A DNA stretch of 64,000 bases from Alnus glutinosa (Eukaryota > Streptophyta > Magnoliopsida > Fagales > Betulaceae): assembly GCF_958979055.1 (NCBI RefSeq), contig NC_084891.1, positions 27,997,001 to 28,061,000 on the forward strand. The letters are read 5' to 3'. Under the pieces are notes generated by a model. The model was not told the DNA's origin, did no database searches, and saw only the letters and a program-made list of their open reading frames with translations. Made by a program: the position numbers and the translations under genes. Of this stretch, positions 48,657 through 61,838 are shown piece by piece. The first letter of the stretch is position 1, and every line of letters starts with the position of its first letter.

Positions 48657-50200
48657 AACATTAGGATGGCGACCTCACTACACCGGGGACCACAGGGTTC
48701 CCCATAGGACCAGCACACCTGGCACAAATTTCACATGCATTGAATCAATTGGGTTGAAATTTCCCAGCTTCTCCAATTCTCATTGTTAACTAATAAGTTG
48801 TTCAACATTCACTAAAACCATGTCTTTTCTTTTTTCTTTTGCCATTTTTTCAGGGGGTTAGGAGGCTACAAAGACAACTACAATTAGTCAAAAGTAGTAA
48901 ACTCTTCATTATCTGCCACAAGAATCAGGACCTCTTATAATTCCTACCCAAAATGAAAGGAATTGACTGAAACTATGAGAGGCCGTCAATGGGCTGGTAT
49001 GTCCAAGCAAATGCTTTTTTTATTCAAGCAACCTATTCTAACAAGTATGTTCTCTGGTCGAATCAGGGAGCCCCAACATGATGCAAAAAAGTGTTATCAA
49101 AAGCCTCTTATAACCCTATGCCTGATTACAGGGAATAAGGAAAAGAGTAATACTACACATACTCTCACTTCTTTACTCATTTCTCCACACCCTTAAATAG
49201 CTTTTAAAATAATCATTGGCTTTAATTACCAATTATAGGAAATTTCAATCCAAGCCACACCGGCTAAGATAAAAGAAAGTGTTTTCACCAATTTGGGCCG
49301 GCTAAGAGGATGATTGCAGCCTAAAAGAGTCCATTTCCAGATGACCCATCGTCTCTCATGTTAGCTTCAGCCCAACTGCAGATGAGACCTCTTCTTGCAT
49401 CAGCAAAACAGCAACTACCAACATTTTAATTTAGTGTTAACTGATGTGTCATTGAAAATGACCATTAGATTTTGAATTCATGAAAATGTGTAGCATTTTT
49501 CTTTAATTTAACTAAAGTACAGGGTGAAGGCCCAGTTGACTGATATCAACTTTAGAACTTAAACCAGATTACATGCACAGCCCACAACTTCTTAAGCTCT
49601 ATATATTGTACCGAACAAAGAAGAACCCATATGCAGAGAATAACAGCCTACATCGAAGCCCACAAGGAATACAAGGTCTATAGACAGTCAATCAAGTGCT
49701 TGCTATTATAAGCAATAGAGAGGATAAAGGAATCTTCCGAGTAATAAACCTAAAGCATGAAATATGAAGATGGGAGAGTCCCGCGTCAGGGAGTAATGAA
49801 GATGGGAGTGTATAGAGTGGGTGTTTGTCTAGCATTACTCTACGAGGGTGGTCAGAATAATACAACAAACGTATTAATAGTTATTATGTAACAACCTTCT
49901 ATTTGGAACAATAATGGTGACTGTTGTGGATATAAAAATAATCAAACAATTTCAGTCTGCAACAAGGCAAACATCCGAAAACCATATTGAAAGCCTCTCA
50001 CACTAAAAAGAGATACTCTCCAGAAATCAGGTAACCCGTGTCCGGTCATCCGAACTACTGCATCATTTACCGATACCAGTCTAGTTCATATTTAGATATA
50101 TAGGCCCAAAAAATGAAAGCCCCACCCCACCTATACAAAAAGTGGCTGTACAATCCTAGCTGAAAGAAAAAGGCCTTCTCTTTTTTTAAGCTAGGATAAA
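46450..50200. other. Gene-poor interval
   Basis: It starts with the promoter side of the TFIIS-N gene. No exon is supported. It contains (AT)n at 46924-46942, A runs at 47489-47514 and 48134-48158, and a block at 47815-47975 related to 33920-34110. A possible MITE runs from 49145 (GAGTAATACTACACATACTC) to about 49500 (AATGCTACACATTTT on the other strand). Confidence 0.5.
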
Positions 50201-50212
50201 AGGGTTGCTATA

Positions 50213-53200
50213 TTAGAGGTGAAGATCGCTCTTAAGTAAGCGCAGGAGAGCGATTCTGCCCTGAGTTGTTTTTTTTTCATCTGCAGCCAATTTCCTTCCA
50301 CCTCGATTTCCCTGCAAATGATATGATAGAAAATCTAATAAAATTTTAAAGAAAACTTTTTTTGGTCTTCCTTTAACCTTTTTATTATTCCTTTTTGTTA
50401 TATAGTCGGTAAATTATAAGCCTCCTTTCAGGTCAGGCAAGAATAGCAAACAAACAAGAAAATAGAGTAACTGTCAAAACCTTTGGTTTCTCAGCATCGT
50501 CTTCGACGTCCAAAGTAGTGAAATCCCTTAGCAATATGGATGAGGCAGGCGCAAGTCTCCTAATTTTGACAATGAAAGACAAATAGATTTAGCAAAAGCA
50601 CAAACCACAGTTATTGTTTGGCTTAGGACCACAGAGAAGCAAGGTTAAGATGGAACCCAACCCCACTGACCTTTTTGGTTTCTCTGCCTTGCAGGAAACA
50701 TCAACTCTTGGTTCAATATCTGGCAAATCAACAACGTCGGATTCTTTGGTAAGCGTAACATCTTCCTCTTGTGATTGAGGTGGATCCAACAATTCCTATA
50801 AACATCAGAGAAAAAGAAAGAAAAAAAAAAAGCAGAAGCAATTTTTACAGTAAAGCCTTGCATCATAATTCATAAAAAATTATATTCCATTAAAAAAAAA
50901 AAAGAATTTTAGAGCTCAAATTTTTCTGTGATAAATCATCATCTCTTTCAATTCTATAAAAGTAAGCTTTCATCAATTTAAACCTCAAAATAAACTGAAA
51001 CAAAAAGATTTTAGCGTGCCGTTAACCAGGATAATCACTTAGGGAGATCTCACTTAAAAATATAATGTATATGCAAAGAAATAGCAAAAAACTAAGAAAA
51101 AACAAACAGCTTACCGTTGGTTCTGTTATCGCATCCGCAATATCCAATGTACTGCAATCCCTTGGTAATCTGGATGAGGCAGGCAACAGTTTCCTGATTA
51201 CTATAACATTGATGTTAGACATGAACCCACCAAAAAAGAAATGATACAAATGCATCATGAGAAACTCTGTCATCAGCATTGAGGTTCAAGGACAGCAAAC
51301 TATGCAGATTAAATTTTAAAAATGCAACACCCCACTGACCTACTTAATTTCTCAAATTTCAAGTCTTTACAGGAAGCATCAAATATTGGTTGACACTCTG
51401 GCACATCAACAGTGCTGCATCCTTGGGTAAATGCGACATCTTCCTTAGGTGATGGTGGCAGATGCAAAGATTTCTAAAGAAAGACCAAAAAGAAAAGAAG
51501 AATAAAGAAGCATGAAACCAATTTCTACATTAGAGACATACCTCCACAATTAACAGTACTGATTTTTATTTATTATTTTAAAAAAACTCTCTAATTAGAT
51601 CAAGTTTTCTATTAACAGATCAATAATTTCTTTTCTGAAAGTGTTAAATTATCTTCATCAATTAATGCCTCGGTTTATTTTATTGTAACCACAAAATTAA
51701 CTGTAGATAAACTTTTAAATTGCTCATTAGAGAATGAGAAGCTCAAACTCGAAAAATGGTTTACGGTTTTAAAAAATAGAAACCATTTTACGGAAATTAA
51801 AAAAAAAAAAAAAAAATTATCATTTGAATCATAAATGTTTTTGGTTGACCATTATTTTCCATCACACCAAATACCAAAAAATACGAAAAATATTTTTCAT
51901 AACTTATTTTACGCCGAAAAAAACGGAGTCTAAAGCAAAACAAGAAAATAGACATTCCAAAAAGAAACCTGAGGAAAAAGGCATCATTATAATTCAAAGC
52001 ATAGGACACGAAACAGAATTTAACCTCATCATCCTCGGTAAGCAGCTGGTCCAGCTCCACTGATGAACAGCTGTCATTTCTAACCATGCCATGTGATAGC
52101 GAATAGCTGATTGCAAAATCTGAAGGCCATGAACCCGTTAGTTACAGATAGAAACCATGCTGAAAAATATACTAGTAGGTGCGTAAGCATACTTTGATCC
52201 CAACCACAGTATTGGGAACCAAGTCCGTTTCAGGACAACTAGGCTACCAAGTAAACAAAGCCCATTCTATGTCACATGCCAAAATTCACAAAAAATCCAA
52301 TAATTAATTGCTGACAGTAAGACTAAGACACAATAATTGCTGACAGTTCTAAAGCAAATAAACATAAAATTGACAATTACATCTGATAACTAATTGATTT
52401 TAACTTGTAAAGCACTTTAAACAGATCTTGAAACAAAATGTTTGGCTTAAAAAAAAAACATGTTTTAACTAAATTGAGGGCATGTCCTTATCTCCTCAAA
52501 GATTCTATATGCATAACATGTTTTCATCCAATCACATTATTTCAAGCCAATACATTATGGACGCGACAGGTTTGGTATCTAGATTCTATAAACTAACCGT
52601 ATTTCAAAAGAATTTGAGCATTCAACTGCTTAGATTCTAAATGTTTACATATTGTAGAATAAGCAGTCATTATAGCATAATATGCAAACAAAAGCAAACT
52701 TTCTAAATCAAACCTGTTACTTCAGCATTTGAATAATTATCCTCGATTCCCGAATATTCATTTAAACCCTCCGTGTTGTGTCCATTCCCAAGAAAGATAT
52801 CACCCATCTGATTACACAATATCAAAACTAGTTATATTCTCAGCAATTCCAGACATACATAAGAAAAAATATCATATTCTTCCTATCCTGATGTAAGATA
52901 TGCCCAAGTCCAGCACTCATACCTGAAAATTCTGCTGGTCAGAGTTTTCAACACAAAAGCATGAAGCATTAGCCGCATCAACATCAGAGTTACTCACCTA
53001 AAAATTTGGGAAGAACATTCATTATATCAAATAGATTTCCTTAAAAGGGGACACTGCTAAAAAATATGCACTGAAACTACCTTAGAGTGGTATCAAATTC
53101 TAGCTCATTGTCAAAACATTCCAATTTACTTAAATTTAAAGAAAAGACTCCGCCTTTCTCTGTGAAATACAATTTAAATACTATTATATTTACTAAAGCA

Positions 53201-56200
53201 CCCCCAAAAAAGTAGCCATAATTATAACTCCTTGATCCCCATGAGATAATTGACGATCATAAAAGAGCCAGGTTGGAACTTATTGAAAGAAAAAAAAAGT
53301 GCAAAGATATTTGTACCTGAGAGAACACATCTTTATCCTGTCCTGGTGAGGAGCCACACTTTTCTAGAGTGCCATTGCAATAAGATGCATTGAGGTATGA
53401 AGATTGAAGATCCACATTTTTCTGAACATTAAACAAAATCTTTGAATATTAATTAGTTTTTCAGTGCATATCTACACGGATATCAGAAGTAAAGCAAGAA
53501 AGTGAAATATAACAAGAAAGTAGGAGTTCCAAGAACATAAACAAAAGAAAAATGAATAGCACCATTAAAAGGAAGAGGGGCAGAGAGAGAGAGAGAGAGA
53601 GAATCCACTGGCAAACCTCATCAATATTACTAGATCCACATCCCTTTAAGTCTACTTTGGATTCAGAACTAGTGCATAGCTTAACTAAGGAGCCATCCTT
53701 ACGAAGTCCCTTGGAACAAGTACTGCAGGACTTCAAATCCTCCAGCTCTTTTCCTAGCTCAAGATATCTAGTCTTTTCATTGCTAAGGTTTTCTTTGAGA
53801 CTCTGGATTTCACTCTCTGCCGCCTGATTAGAACCAGAAATTTTGAACAGATTATGCTAGTCAGTTTATTACTAAAAATTGCATTGATAGAGATAGCAAA
53901 GCAGTATAACCAAAAAAAAAAACTTAACATGAAAATGCTAATTGAAAAGTTTTAAGCATAACATATTATCAATAAATTAATACCTCGAGTTTTTGTTTAT
54001 ATTGCTTCAAGACATTCCATAGAGCTTTAGCAAAATTCTGCATTATCTGATGGTTTCTCTCTTTCTCTGCCAAGTCAACAAAGTCTGATTTTTTGGTTGC
54101 ATTTTCACTAACATCCAATCTGCAAATTCTTGAGGCTTCTGAAAAGATATAACCAAACATGTTGGATGTTCTAAAGATAAACATGACGAAACAGGTCAAG
54201 GCACTAGAACAATGTGAATGACGGACAGAAAAATTTTAAATAATAACTTGATACATTTTATACAACCTTCCGTAGAAAGCTTGTGTTCATCTCCAATGCT
54301 CTTTCCTTCTTCAAACTGAAATCAAACCAACGTATAACACAAAATTGAAGTAAGCCTAAATCAAAGGCATATTCATTATAACAATTTGAAAGTATGATCA
54401 CCAACGTGATCAAGTAAAGATTCTCAGGAACCAAATCCAACAGCACACATGATGAATAAGGAAATCCATTTTTCAACCATGATGTGGACCAGAACATGAG
54501 TTTCAAGTTTCAACAGGGACATTGGCGTTGCCAAGCAACTACTAAAGATTTAGACACTGCATATGCATTTGTTAATATTAGACATACATAAATAAGTATA
54601 TTTGAATGTTTATCAGCATACAACTGTCGATATTAAGAAAAAAAAAATCATAAAACTAATAACTACTTGAAGAACATATAACTCCTTTTCATTGAGCACA
54701 TCTTAAAGGTAGGGCGAGTCTTTCCTTAGTGTTTGCACCAACTTTCAATTGGGAAAGAGTATTACATACCATACTTATTAGTACCAACATTGAACAACTA
54801 TCAGTATGTTGCTTTCTAACATAATCCAACAGATTTAAATGACAAGGAAATCTATTGTAAATTTTATATTCTAAGCTCACAGAAAAACTACTTCTAAATT
54901 GCAAGAACATATGGAGAGAGGGATATATGTTTCAGCTTGGCAAGAATGGTCGCAGCTCAGCATTGTAAGACAGAAAATTGGAATGAACAAAAGTAACAAA
55001 AGATAAAAACACTACTTGACCATAAATTTTACAATGTAACGGAATTAGTTTCAACAACAAACCAGGATTACCTTCTGAACTCAATATAACATATGTCCAT
55101 TTTAAAAAATAGAACAATACATTTCTTGCTATTCCAGATCATATGATATAATAGACATCAAAAGAGAAGCCTAAACTTTAAAACTGTACATGTGACACTT
55201 GGGAGCAAAATTTCATCAAATCCCCTGGGACTTAAATTACATTTTAAGAGCCCCATGCAAAGAAACAAACTTGACAAATTACACTGAGGCAACCAAAAAT
55301 AAGGGAGGGAAAAAATTAACTGATGTAAGTACGCAAAGAATTAGAACCTAAATGGGAAACATTTAGCACTCCAAAAAGGATGAATAAAATACCACACAAG
55401 CTTCAAGGCCGCTAACTTTCATTCTTTTCGGCTGTTCAACTGTAGACAGTGCTTGGAAATGCCTCTTGTTACAATGCATAATGGAAGACTCCTCATTATT
55501 ATTGAATCTAATATTATAAACATTAAAAACAAATTAAATAAATAAATAAGAAACTTGACAGTTTAATCAGATTGATGGAAAAAAATGTGTTTATTTTACT
55601 TGATTTTCATGTATGGTGAAGCTTGTTTTAGCAGGTAGGATGTATTGAGATAGTCATCTGTTCCTGCTCGAACTGTTAAAATCTGCAAACACAACAAAAG
55701 AATGCATGAGATTTTTTCAAAAGTTCGTAGGAAAAAATTGGAGTGCAAGCTTATTTAAGATTATTAAATTGGCAACATAAGATCTCATCAAACAGGAAAG
55801 CACCATTATCCACGGCTTTAAATTGAATTTGTAGCTTTATAAAATTGAACTTTTGGGAATCAAAATTTACATACCAATGCCATCCGCTTCTTGCCTTCCA
55901 AATAATCTCGCAGGTATTTGGTTAACTGTTCAGAGAAAAGGTCACAATTGTAGCATATGTTTGATTCAGAGGAATTGTGTTAAAGATGTCAAGAAAAGAC
56001 CAAGACCAGAAGACAATGTGTAACATTAATTCCTTGACAATAAGAAACCAAAGGGTGTCACTCCTTCAAAAGAAGATGCATTGGAGGAAAAGAATTGTAA
56101 ACTCAAAGCTATGAAGGACTGTAACATATGAAATCATTATAAAGAAGCATTACCAACGAGTTCTGGAAGTGCTTCTGCAATGGCTTCTTGGGGTTCTTTT

Positions 56201-56264
56201 GGTGCTCCAACAATGACTGGAAACAAAGAAAACAACAACTATATTACATGCACAGGGAAGAAGG

Positions 56265-56295
<31 letters not shown>

Positions 56296-59200
56296 ACGAA
56301 CAGACAGATAGAGAGTATAGGACTAAAACATATTGAATTGTTAAAATAAAATAACTAACAGCAAAATGAGAAGCAAATTTTTTTTTTGATAAGTAGCAAA
56401 ATGAGAAGCAAATATAACAACAAAAGATAATTATCAAGACCATAACATGGACGACAAGGAGATCCATGAACTAAATTAAGGATACATACTCTTAGGCATA
56501 GGCCAAAAACCATTGATGTATTGTTGATAAAATTGCTTTCAAGCAATCTTGCCCCCTGCAAATTGATAGACTAAAGTTAAAATCAACACATGCGTGACCA
56601 AGGTTGCAACATTATACACGTGACATTTACCTTTCACCGCTTAAGACAAACTCATCTGACCTCATTATGAATTCCTAAGGTCATATTCTAAATGTGTTCT
56701 CTCCAATGTAATGTTGGATTTTAAGTTTGCATTCTGTTAGTTCTATTATTGTACTGGGATTCAAAAAAACACAACTGAGAATGTCATTCCAATAATTACC
56801 TAAAGTTCCAATGCTTCAATATTTTGCTATGTTGAGAACATCACTAGAACAATCCACATCCAACAGGACATAAATTTAGACCTGAATCCCAAATTAAAAC
56901 TTTAATTAGCCCAGCTCCAAATAACAACTATCTGTAATATTAAAAGTTTAAAGCCCCTTGTGAGCTCCAACCCTTAAATATTATCCAGTATTATTTTGGA
57001 AACCACAAGTTACCAGAATTCTATGAGAGCAGTCATATAGCCAGTTATCACCATCCCCTAGGGTGCATCAATAAAAAACCCCACAATTTTCAACTATTAC
57101 CAATTACTAGTTTCATACGGACAAATCAGCTTATTTTAAAGGTAAAGTACCTGATTTCCAGTCCTTTTTTCTCTTTCAGCTCCAGCAAGGTCAACAATCG
57201 TTAAGACAGCATTGTTATTAACTTCACCAACCTTGTAAGAAACACTGCTTATGTTAATGATGCACTGCGACCGGCTACAAGCAAGTAAAAGAGAAAAAAT
57301 AAAATAAAGTTATATTTTGTAAAATATTAACAATCTGATTCCTGCAATCAATTGAAAAAAAAAATGAATATACTCATCATTTAGTTTGCAACTCAGTTCC
57401 TCAAGAAACAAGTCCAGAGGAGAAAAAAAGAGAAAACATATCTATATTCCATAAACTCAAAAATCTATGATCATCAATAAAAAAAAAATATAAGATTAGT
57501 TGTGCTCATATAAAATCTCAAGAAATATTGATAAGGTACCTGTAAGACAAACAATTGGGTATATACATACATACACCTTGATGGCGATCTTAAATGAATA
57601 GAATACGCTGTCAGCTTATTGTTATCATATCAAATCTTAAAAGCTGCTTAAAAGAGAAATTAGCATAGTACTCTTAATCAAATGAAACTGTCAATGAACA
57701 TTTTTGTAAAGCTACAAAAACATTTCAGTGACTTATAGATCTTCCAAGCCCCATCAATCAAAGTGGTAAGAGCACATCAAGTGATTCTTCAACTTTGATT
57801 TTAATCATGATCCATTGATGATGGTAAAGTTGACCTACCAATTACATAAAATTGTAAACAATAAAATGATTATTGCTCAACTTATTGTATGTAAGTCATA
57901 TAAAAGGTTATCTCATTATGGATAAATTCCAGTCTGAAGCTCCTAACATCACACTCAATCAGTCATGAGGAAAATAATTTGTAATACCACTTTAGGATTC
58001 AGCTGGAAACCCCTTTTTTTGGCTGAAAATGATATAAAGCTTTAAATGTGAGGATGATGTTTCATTTTGTATACTTCTTGTGTACTAAGAGATGTCTTAC
58101 GCTTTCAACACTATATGTCGATTACTTACATAATAAAATAAAAAAATGTGAGGATGATGCTCAACAGACCAGACAGACTCTACAGCTGAAGCATAATACC
58201 ATCTGACAAGACAGCAAAAACCACCTAGAATAACATGAATTAAAGGTCAAAAGAATCATTGTATCGCTTTCTCAGCCATAAAGCTATTTGCAATCCTTAA
58301 AACTCTATTTTTGAAAATAAGATGATTCTTAGCTTTAATATCTGGACTCTTCCATTTTTTAAGCATCAGAGGCAGAAAGGGCAAGTCGGTTTTTTTGCCA
58401 GGATACCTTCAACGAAGATTTCCAATCAATTCGCTCTACAGAATTTGGCAATCAAGCATCAGTGGAGCTCTTCCATCCAGCTAGCTCTTGACTCCACCCC
58501 AGAACAAAGAAACCCCAGCAAAAAACAACTGAATGTACTCGCACAAACTGTTCCATATTTCTTATCTATTTCAACTAGAAAATTCAATAACAATAGCAGG
58601 GAAGAAGGAAAAAAAAAACATGGTTTGGTTGCCATGCACCTTGACTGGCTGTTTGCATTTGTCATTCCCGTGGCACGTTTTAACATAGCACAAGCTATTA
58701 AAGATTCTGCCTGTCCAGCGTCAGAGACAACAACCTGTTTACATTAATGGAATAAACAGACAAGTCATTTTTATAGTCTACCCATAATCAAAATGCATTT
58801 TAGATATACTGTACGTCAAAAAAAGAAACTAGACAACATACGACAGAAACAGCTATGAACCTCTTGAAGGCCTTTTATAGTTGATTGCTGCATGCTCAAA
58901 TCGGTTCCCTCCGGTGACAAATCGCATACCTTCTCTCCTTTCCCTCGTTCAGAATATATTTCAAAAATAGATATAGAAAATGACCTGAAAATATATCGTA
59001 TCAGATTTATTCTTTCTTTACAACCTTCAGTCCCTCCACACGTATTAACAGTGAGAATAATCGAACTTTGAATATACTGATAATACTACTATATCTGGCA
59101 AAATTAACACAAAAATCCCACATTCACAATGCAATGGACCCTAACAAATTCACCGAATTCTCAAAAACAATCCAGAAATCTATAAAATGCTTTGAGCACA

Positions 59201-60080
59201 TATTATTACATTATCACTGGTTACCTCGACGACTCGGATCTTCCCTCGGACTGCTTGAAGATCTGTTGAAGCGCAATCGGTACCATACCAGGTTCCCTGG
59301 GACTCCCGAAGACGGTGTGAGTCTTGCCAGAGCCACTGGGCCCCAATGCGGCAAGCATTCCACTCTTACCCTTCAAAAAATCCTCCACCAGAGGCTTCAC
59401 CATTCTCTCGTACACTTCACCCTGTGTTGTCAATTTCAAAACGATGAGTTTTATCAGATTCTTTTAATTTCCGTGCATTTTCTCGGTAACCAAACAGATC
59501 AGCGAAAAGAAAAAAGGCAAGAAACCTGAGGCGAGTCGGCCGGAAACACATAGGAGAACCCTTCGTAGACCTCGGACTTGATCCGCTTCGATTCTTGTAG
59601 GGCTAAAGGCGGCGATAGTGTCACAGAGTGAGAATCACTGACAGTTACACAAGCTTCACCACTGTTCTTCTTCTTCGCGTTCTTGTCCCTCGACGCGGAC
59701 TTCTTCGCCGGGTTCTGGGGCCACGCGTTCTTGGCTCTCGACCTAGGGTTCTGGTCCCTAACGCTGCCGTTTCTGCACAAAGGCTTGGGTGGCAAAAGAG
59801 GCCGAATTCTAAGGTAGACTTTGATGGTATCGGAGATTGGGCCTTTTGGGGACGAGGAAGAGGGATCTGATTGATGCGGGTTTTGGGGCTTTTCGGGAAT
59901 TTCCATTGAAAGAATGTCCTGAATCGGAAATGATGGAATGGCTCGCGTGGTTGTTGAGGAAGACGAAGGGACTACTGGCATTTGGGGAGCGTTTGTGGAA
60001 GGTGTAGCCCTCGCCTTCCGGGGAGGGTTTCTCCGAACAGTAACCGTGCCCGGACATGGCGTAGGGCTTTTCATCTCCAT
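50213..60080 (-). CDS. KIN6: Kinesin-like protein, KIN-6 family
   Basis: Microtubule motor of the plant KIN-6 family. Twenty-two exons (high to low): 60080-59526, 59421-59225, 58984-58861, 58734-58640, 57274-57151, 56555-56490, 56216-56154, 55925-55875, 55682-55600, 55507-55393, 54315-54267, 54138-53984, 53823-53617, 53421-53317, 52997-52923, 52807-52714, 52119-52025, 51473-51340, 51193-51115, 50795-50671, 50559-50481, 50311-50213. They give 922 aa with all phases closing. Features: Pro/Ser-rich N-tail; motor start IKVYLRIRPL; P-loop GPSGSGKT (212-219); switch I NSQSSRSQ (320-327); switch II DLAGAE (352-357); LTKYLRDYLEG (~409); motor end near 450; predicted coiled stretch ~510-590; unstructured tail. 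The end of exon 10 has two usable donors three bases apart. The tail carries a duplicated exon pair. The start is the first ATG of the GC-rich leader; a second lies two codons on. Confidence 0.93.
56269..56295 (+). repeat. Uninterrupted G27 tract in KIN-6 intron 6
   Basis: Twenty-seven consecutive G on the plus strand (C on the transcript strand), preceded by GGGAAGAAGGGGA. It could form a G-quadruplex on the non-transcribed-RNA strand. Its exact length may be uncertain from sequencing. Confidence 0.85.
56360..56413. mobile_element. Micro-insertion: T-run plus GATAAGT with 19-bp target duplication (KIN-6 intron 6)
   Basis: A perfect 19-bp direct repeat (AGCAAAATGAGAAGCAAAT; 56360-56378 and 56395-56413) flanks the 16-nt insert of nine T and GATAAGT. 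On the other strand the insert is ACTTATC plus an A tail. It is the same insert type as in RH28 intron 5 but at an unrelated target, so it is an independent event. Confidence 0.8.
58066..58145 (+). mobile_element. Possible LINE 3' fragment in KIN-6 intron 4
   Basis: TTTTGTATACTTCTTGTGTA followed by ..ATTACTTACATAATAAAATAAAAAAA parallels the fragment at 29594-29698, including the TACTTCTTGTGTA word and the ACTTA..A-rich end. It is diverged and short, so the call is weak. Confidence 0.35.
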
Positions 60081-60212
60081 CTACTCTCCCTGTGTCTCTC
60101 CCTTTTGGGCGCTGTCTCAAATGGCGGAAAAACACGAAGTTTGAATTGGATGAAGGATGACCAAGTAATTTTACTTTGTGGAATACCCGCTTACTTCCTA
60201 CTTTCTTTCTTT

Positions 60213-60640
60213 TGAAAATATGAAATTTGGTCCCGAAATTTTTATGCGATTTTAATTTAATTCTCAAATTTTCAATTTTAACAATTTGATTTTAAGTTTT
60301 CTTTTAATTTTAAATAGGTAGTTCTATTAATCAACTACCCAATTAATTAACGGTATATAACGTTAAACCAATCAATTAAAATAATGTGGCTCTTAATTGA
60401 CGGTCGGAGACATAAAGTAATAATTATAAGTGCAATGTGACATATACATAGCGGTTACATAACATGTCAAATGTGAATTACGTTACATTAATTGATTAGT
60501 ATAACGTGGCATACGGTTAATTAATTAGACAAAATGTTGATGAAAGAACCTATTTAAAAATATTTAATTGTCATAATTAAAAACTTAAGATTGTATTTAT
60601 TTTTTTTCCTTCAATTTTTTTTTTTTCAAATTTCATGTCG
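60213..60640. mobile_element. Foldback (MITE-like) element upstream of KIN-6
   Basis: The left arm (ATGAAATTTGG..CAATTTTAACAATTTGATTT..TTTTAAATAGGTAG..AATTAATTAACGGTATATAA) is matched in inverted order by the right arm to CAAATTTCATG at about 60640. About 425 bp; its inner edge is about 130 bp from the KIN-6 start codon. It has AAATTTGGTCCC-type ends, similar in style to the 14.7-kb element. Non-coding. Confidence 0.65.
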
Positions 60641-60644
60641 AAGA

Positions 60645-61804
60645 TAGAGGTGTTAATTAAACATTCAAGCCTACTAATTCAAATAAACGAGTACGATTTC
60701 TCTCTAAAAGCAAGGTTTCCCACCTCTTTGTGAGGCTTTTTCCTCAACCTTCGGTGGTCCTCAAGAGAAGCATAAATGATTTGTGGGGATGGAAACTATC
60801 CCCCAGCAACCCTTTTGTATTAAAACTTGTTTTTTTGGCCTTTTGTGTCTATGTAAGTGTTGGCTTTTGGCCAAGTGTATTCTCCTTTGGGACTCTTTTA
60901 AGTAACGAAGGTTCTTACTCTTGTGTTCTAAAAAAAAAAAAAAAAAAACTTGTTTTTCTAGTAAAAAGCAGCTGCAGGGGGACGGTCTGTGTATCAGCTC
61001 TCTTGGAGAGGGATGGATTTCTTTCCCTTCCTTCTCCTTCCTCCCCACCCCCACCTCCACCTATTTCTCTTGTTTTTATTTCTCTCATTGAGTCATTAGG
61101 TTTTTCTTTTCCTCCAAACATCATCTCAGCAACCTAGCCTCCACCTTTGCTTCTTGCCCATTGGAAGCCGTCGTCATACTCTCTGTCATTTTTTCACTCA
61201 TTGCCGGCTGATTTTCAGGTTTGTGGAAGTTCGAGGACTTGATGTTTTTTAAAGGCTATATCTGTAATCCTCCATTAGTTCCGCCTTTAGACACGCCCCT
61301 CCATCATGCTTATGGGGCGCCTATGGGCCTCCCAGCTTCCCACCTCTCTCCTCAGCACCATTGTCTATCCTACAAGTGCAGCTATTTTTTGGTGTTTTGT
61401 CATTTTCTTACTGTATTTCTTTCGTTTTTCTTAAGCTTCTGAGTGTTTTGTTGTATGGGTTACTGTCTCCATACTTATTTTTGGTTTGATCATTTAGTAG
61501 AGGCTTTTATAACCAGATCTGTGTTGACACATTTATACGCTTTAATCCTTGCATCAGACTCTAACAATGTATCTTCGGCTTCGCTTCATACCTTCAATCA
61601 TTTCATACCATTAAAAAATACTAATTTTCAATATAAAAAATTCAACATCGAAATATAATTTTAAAAAATTTTTAATTCTACAATTTCTACTCATCACCAA
61701 ACACATTTTTTTACTTTGAAATTTGCAATCAGTATAAAAATTTAATTCTGATTTAAAAAATAAGATGAGTGTTATACCAATTTCTATTAAAATTAAAAAA
61801 AATT

Positions 61805-61838
<34 letters not shown>

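Noticed and set aside
56150-56467. 105-aa ORF with a polyproline run
   Set aside because: It crosses the homopolymer in KIN-6 intron 6 and only overlaps a true exon at one end.
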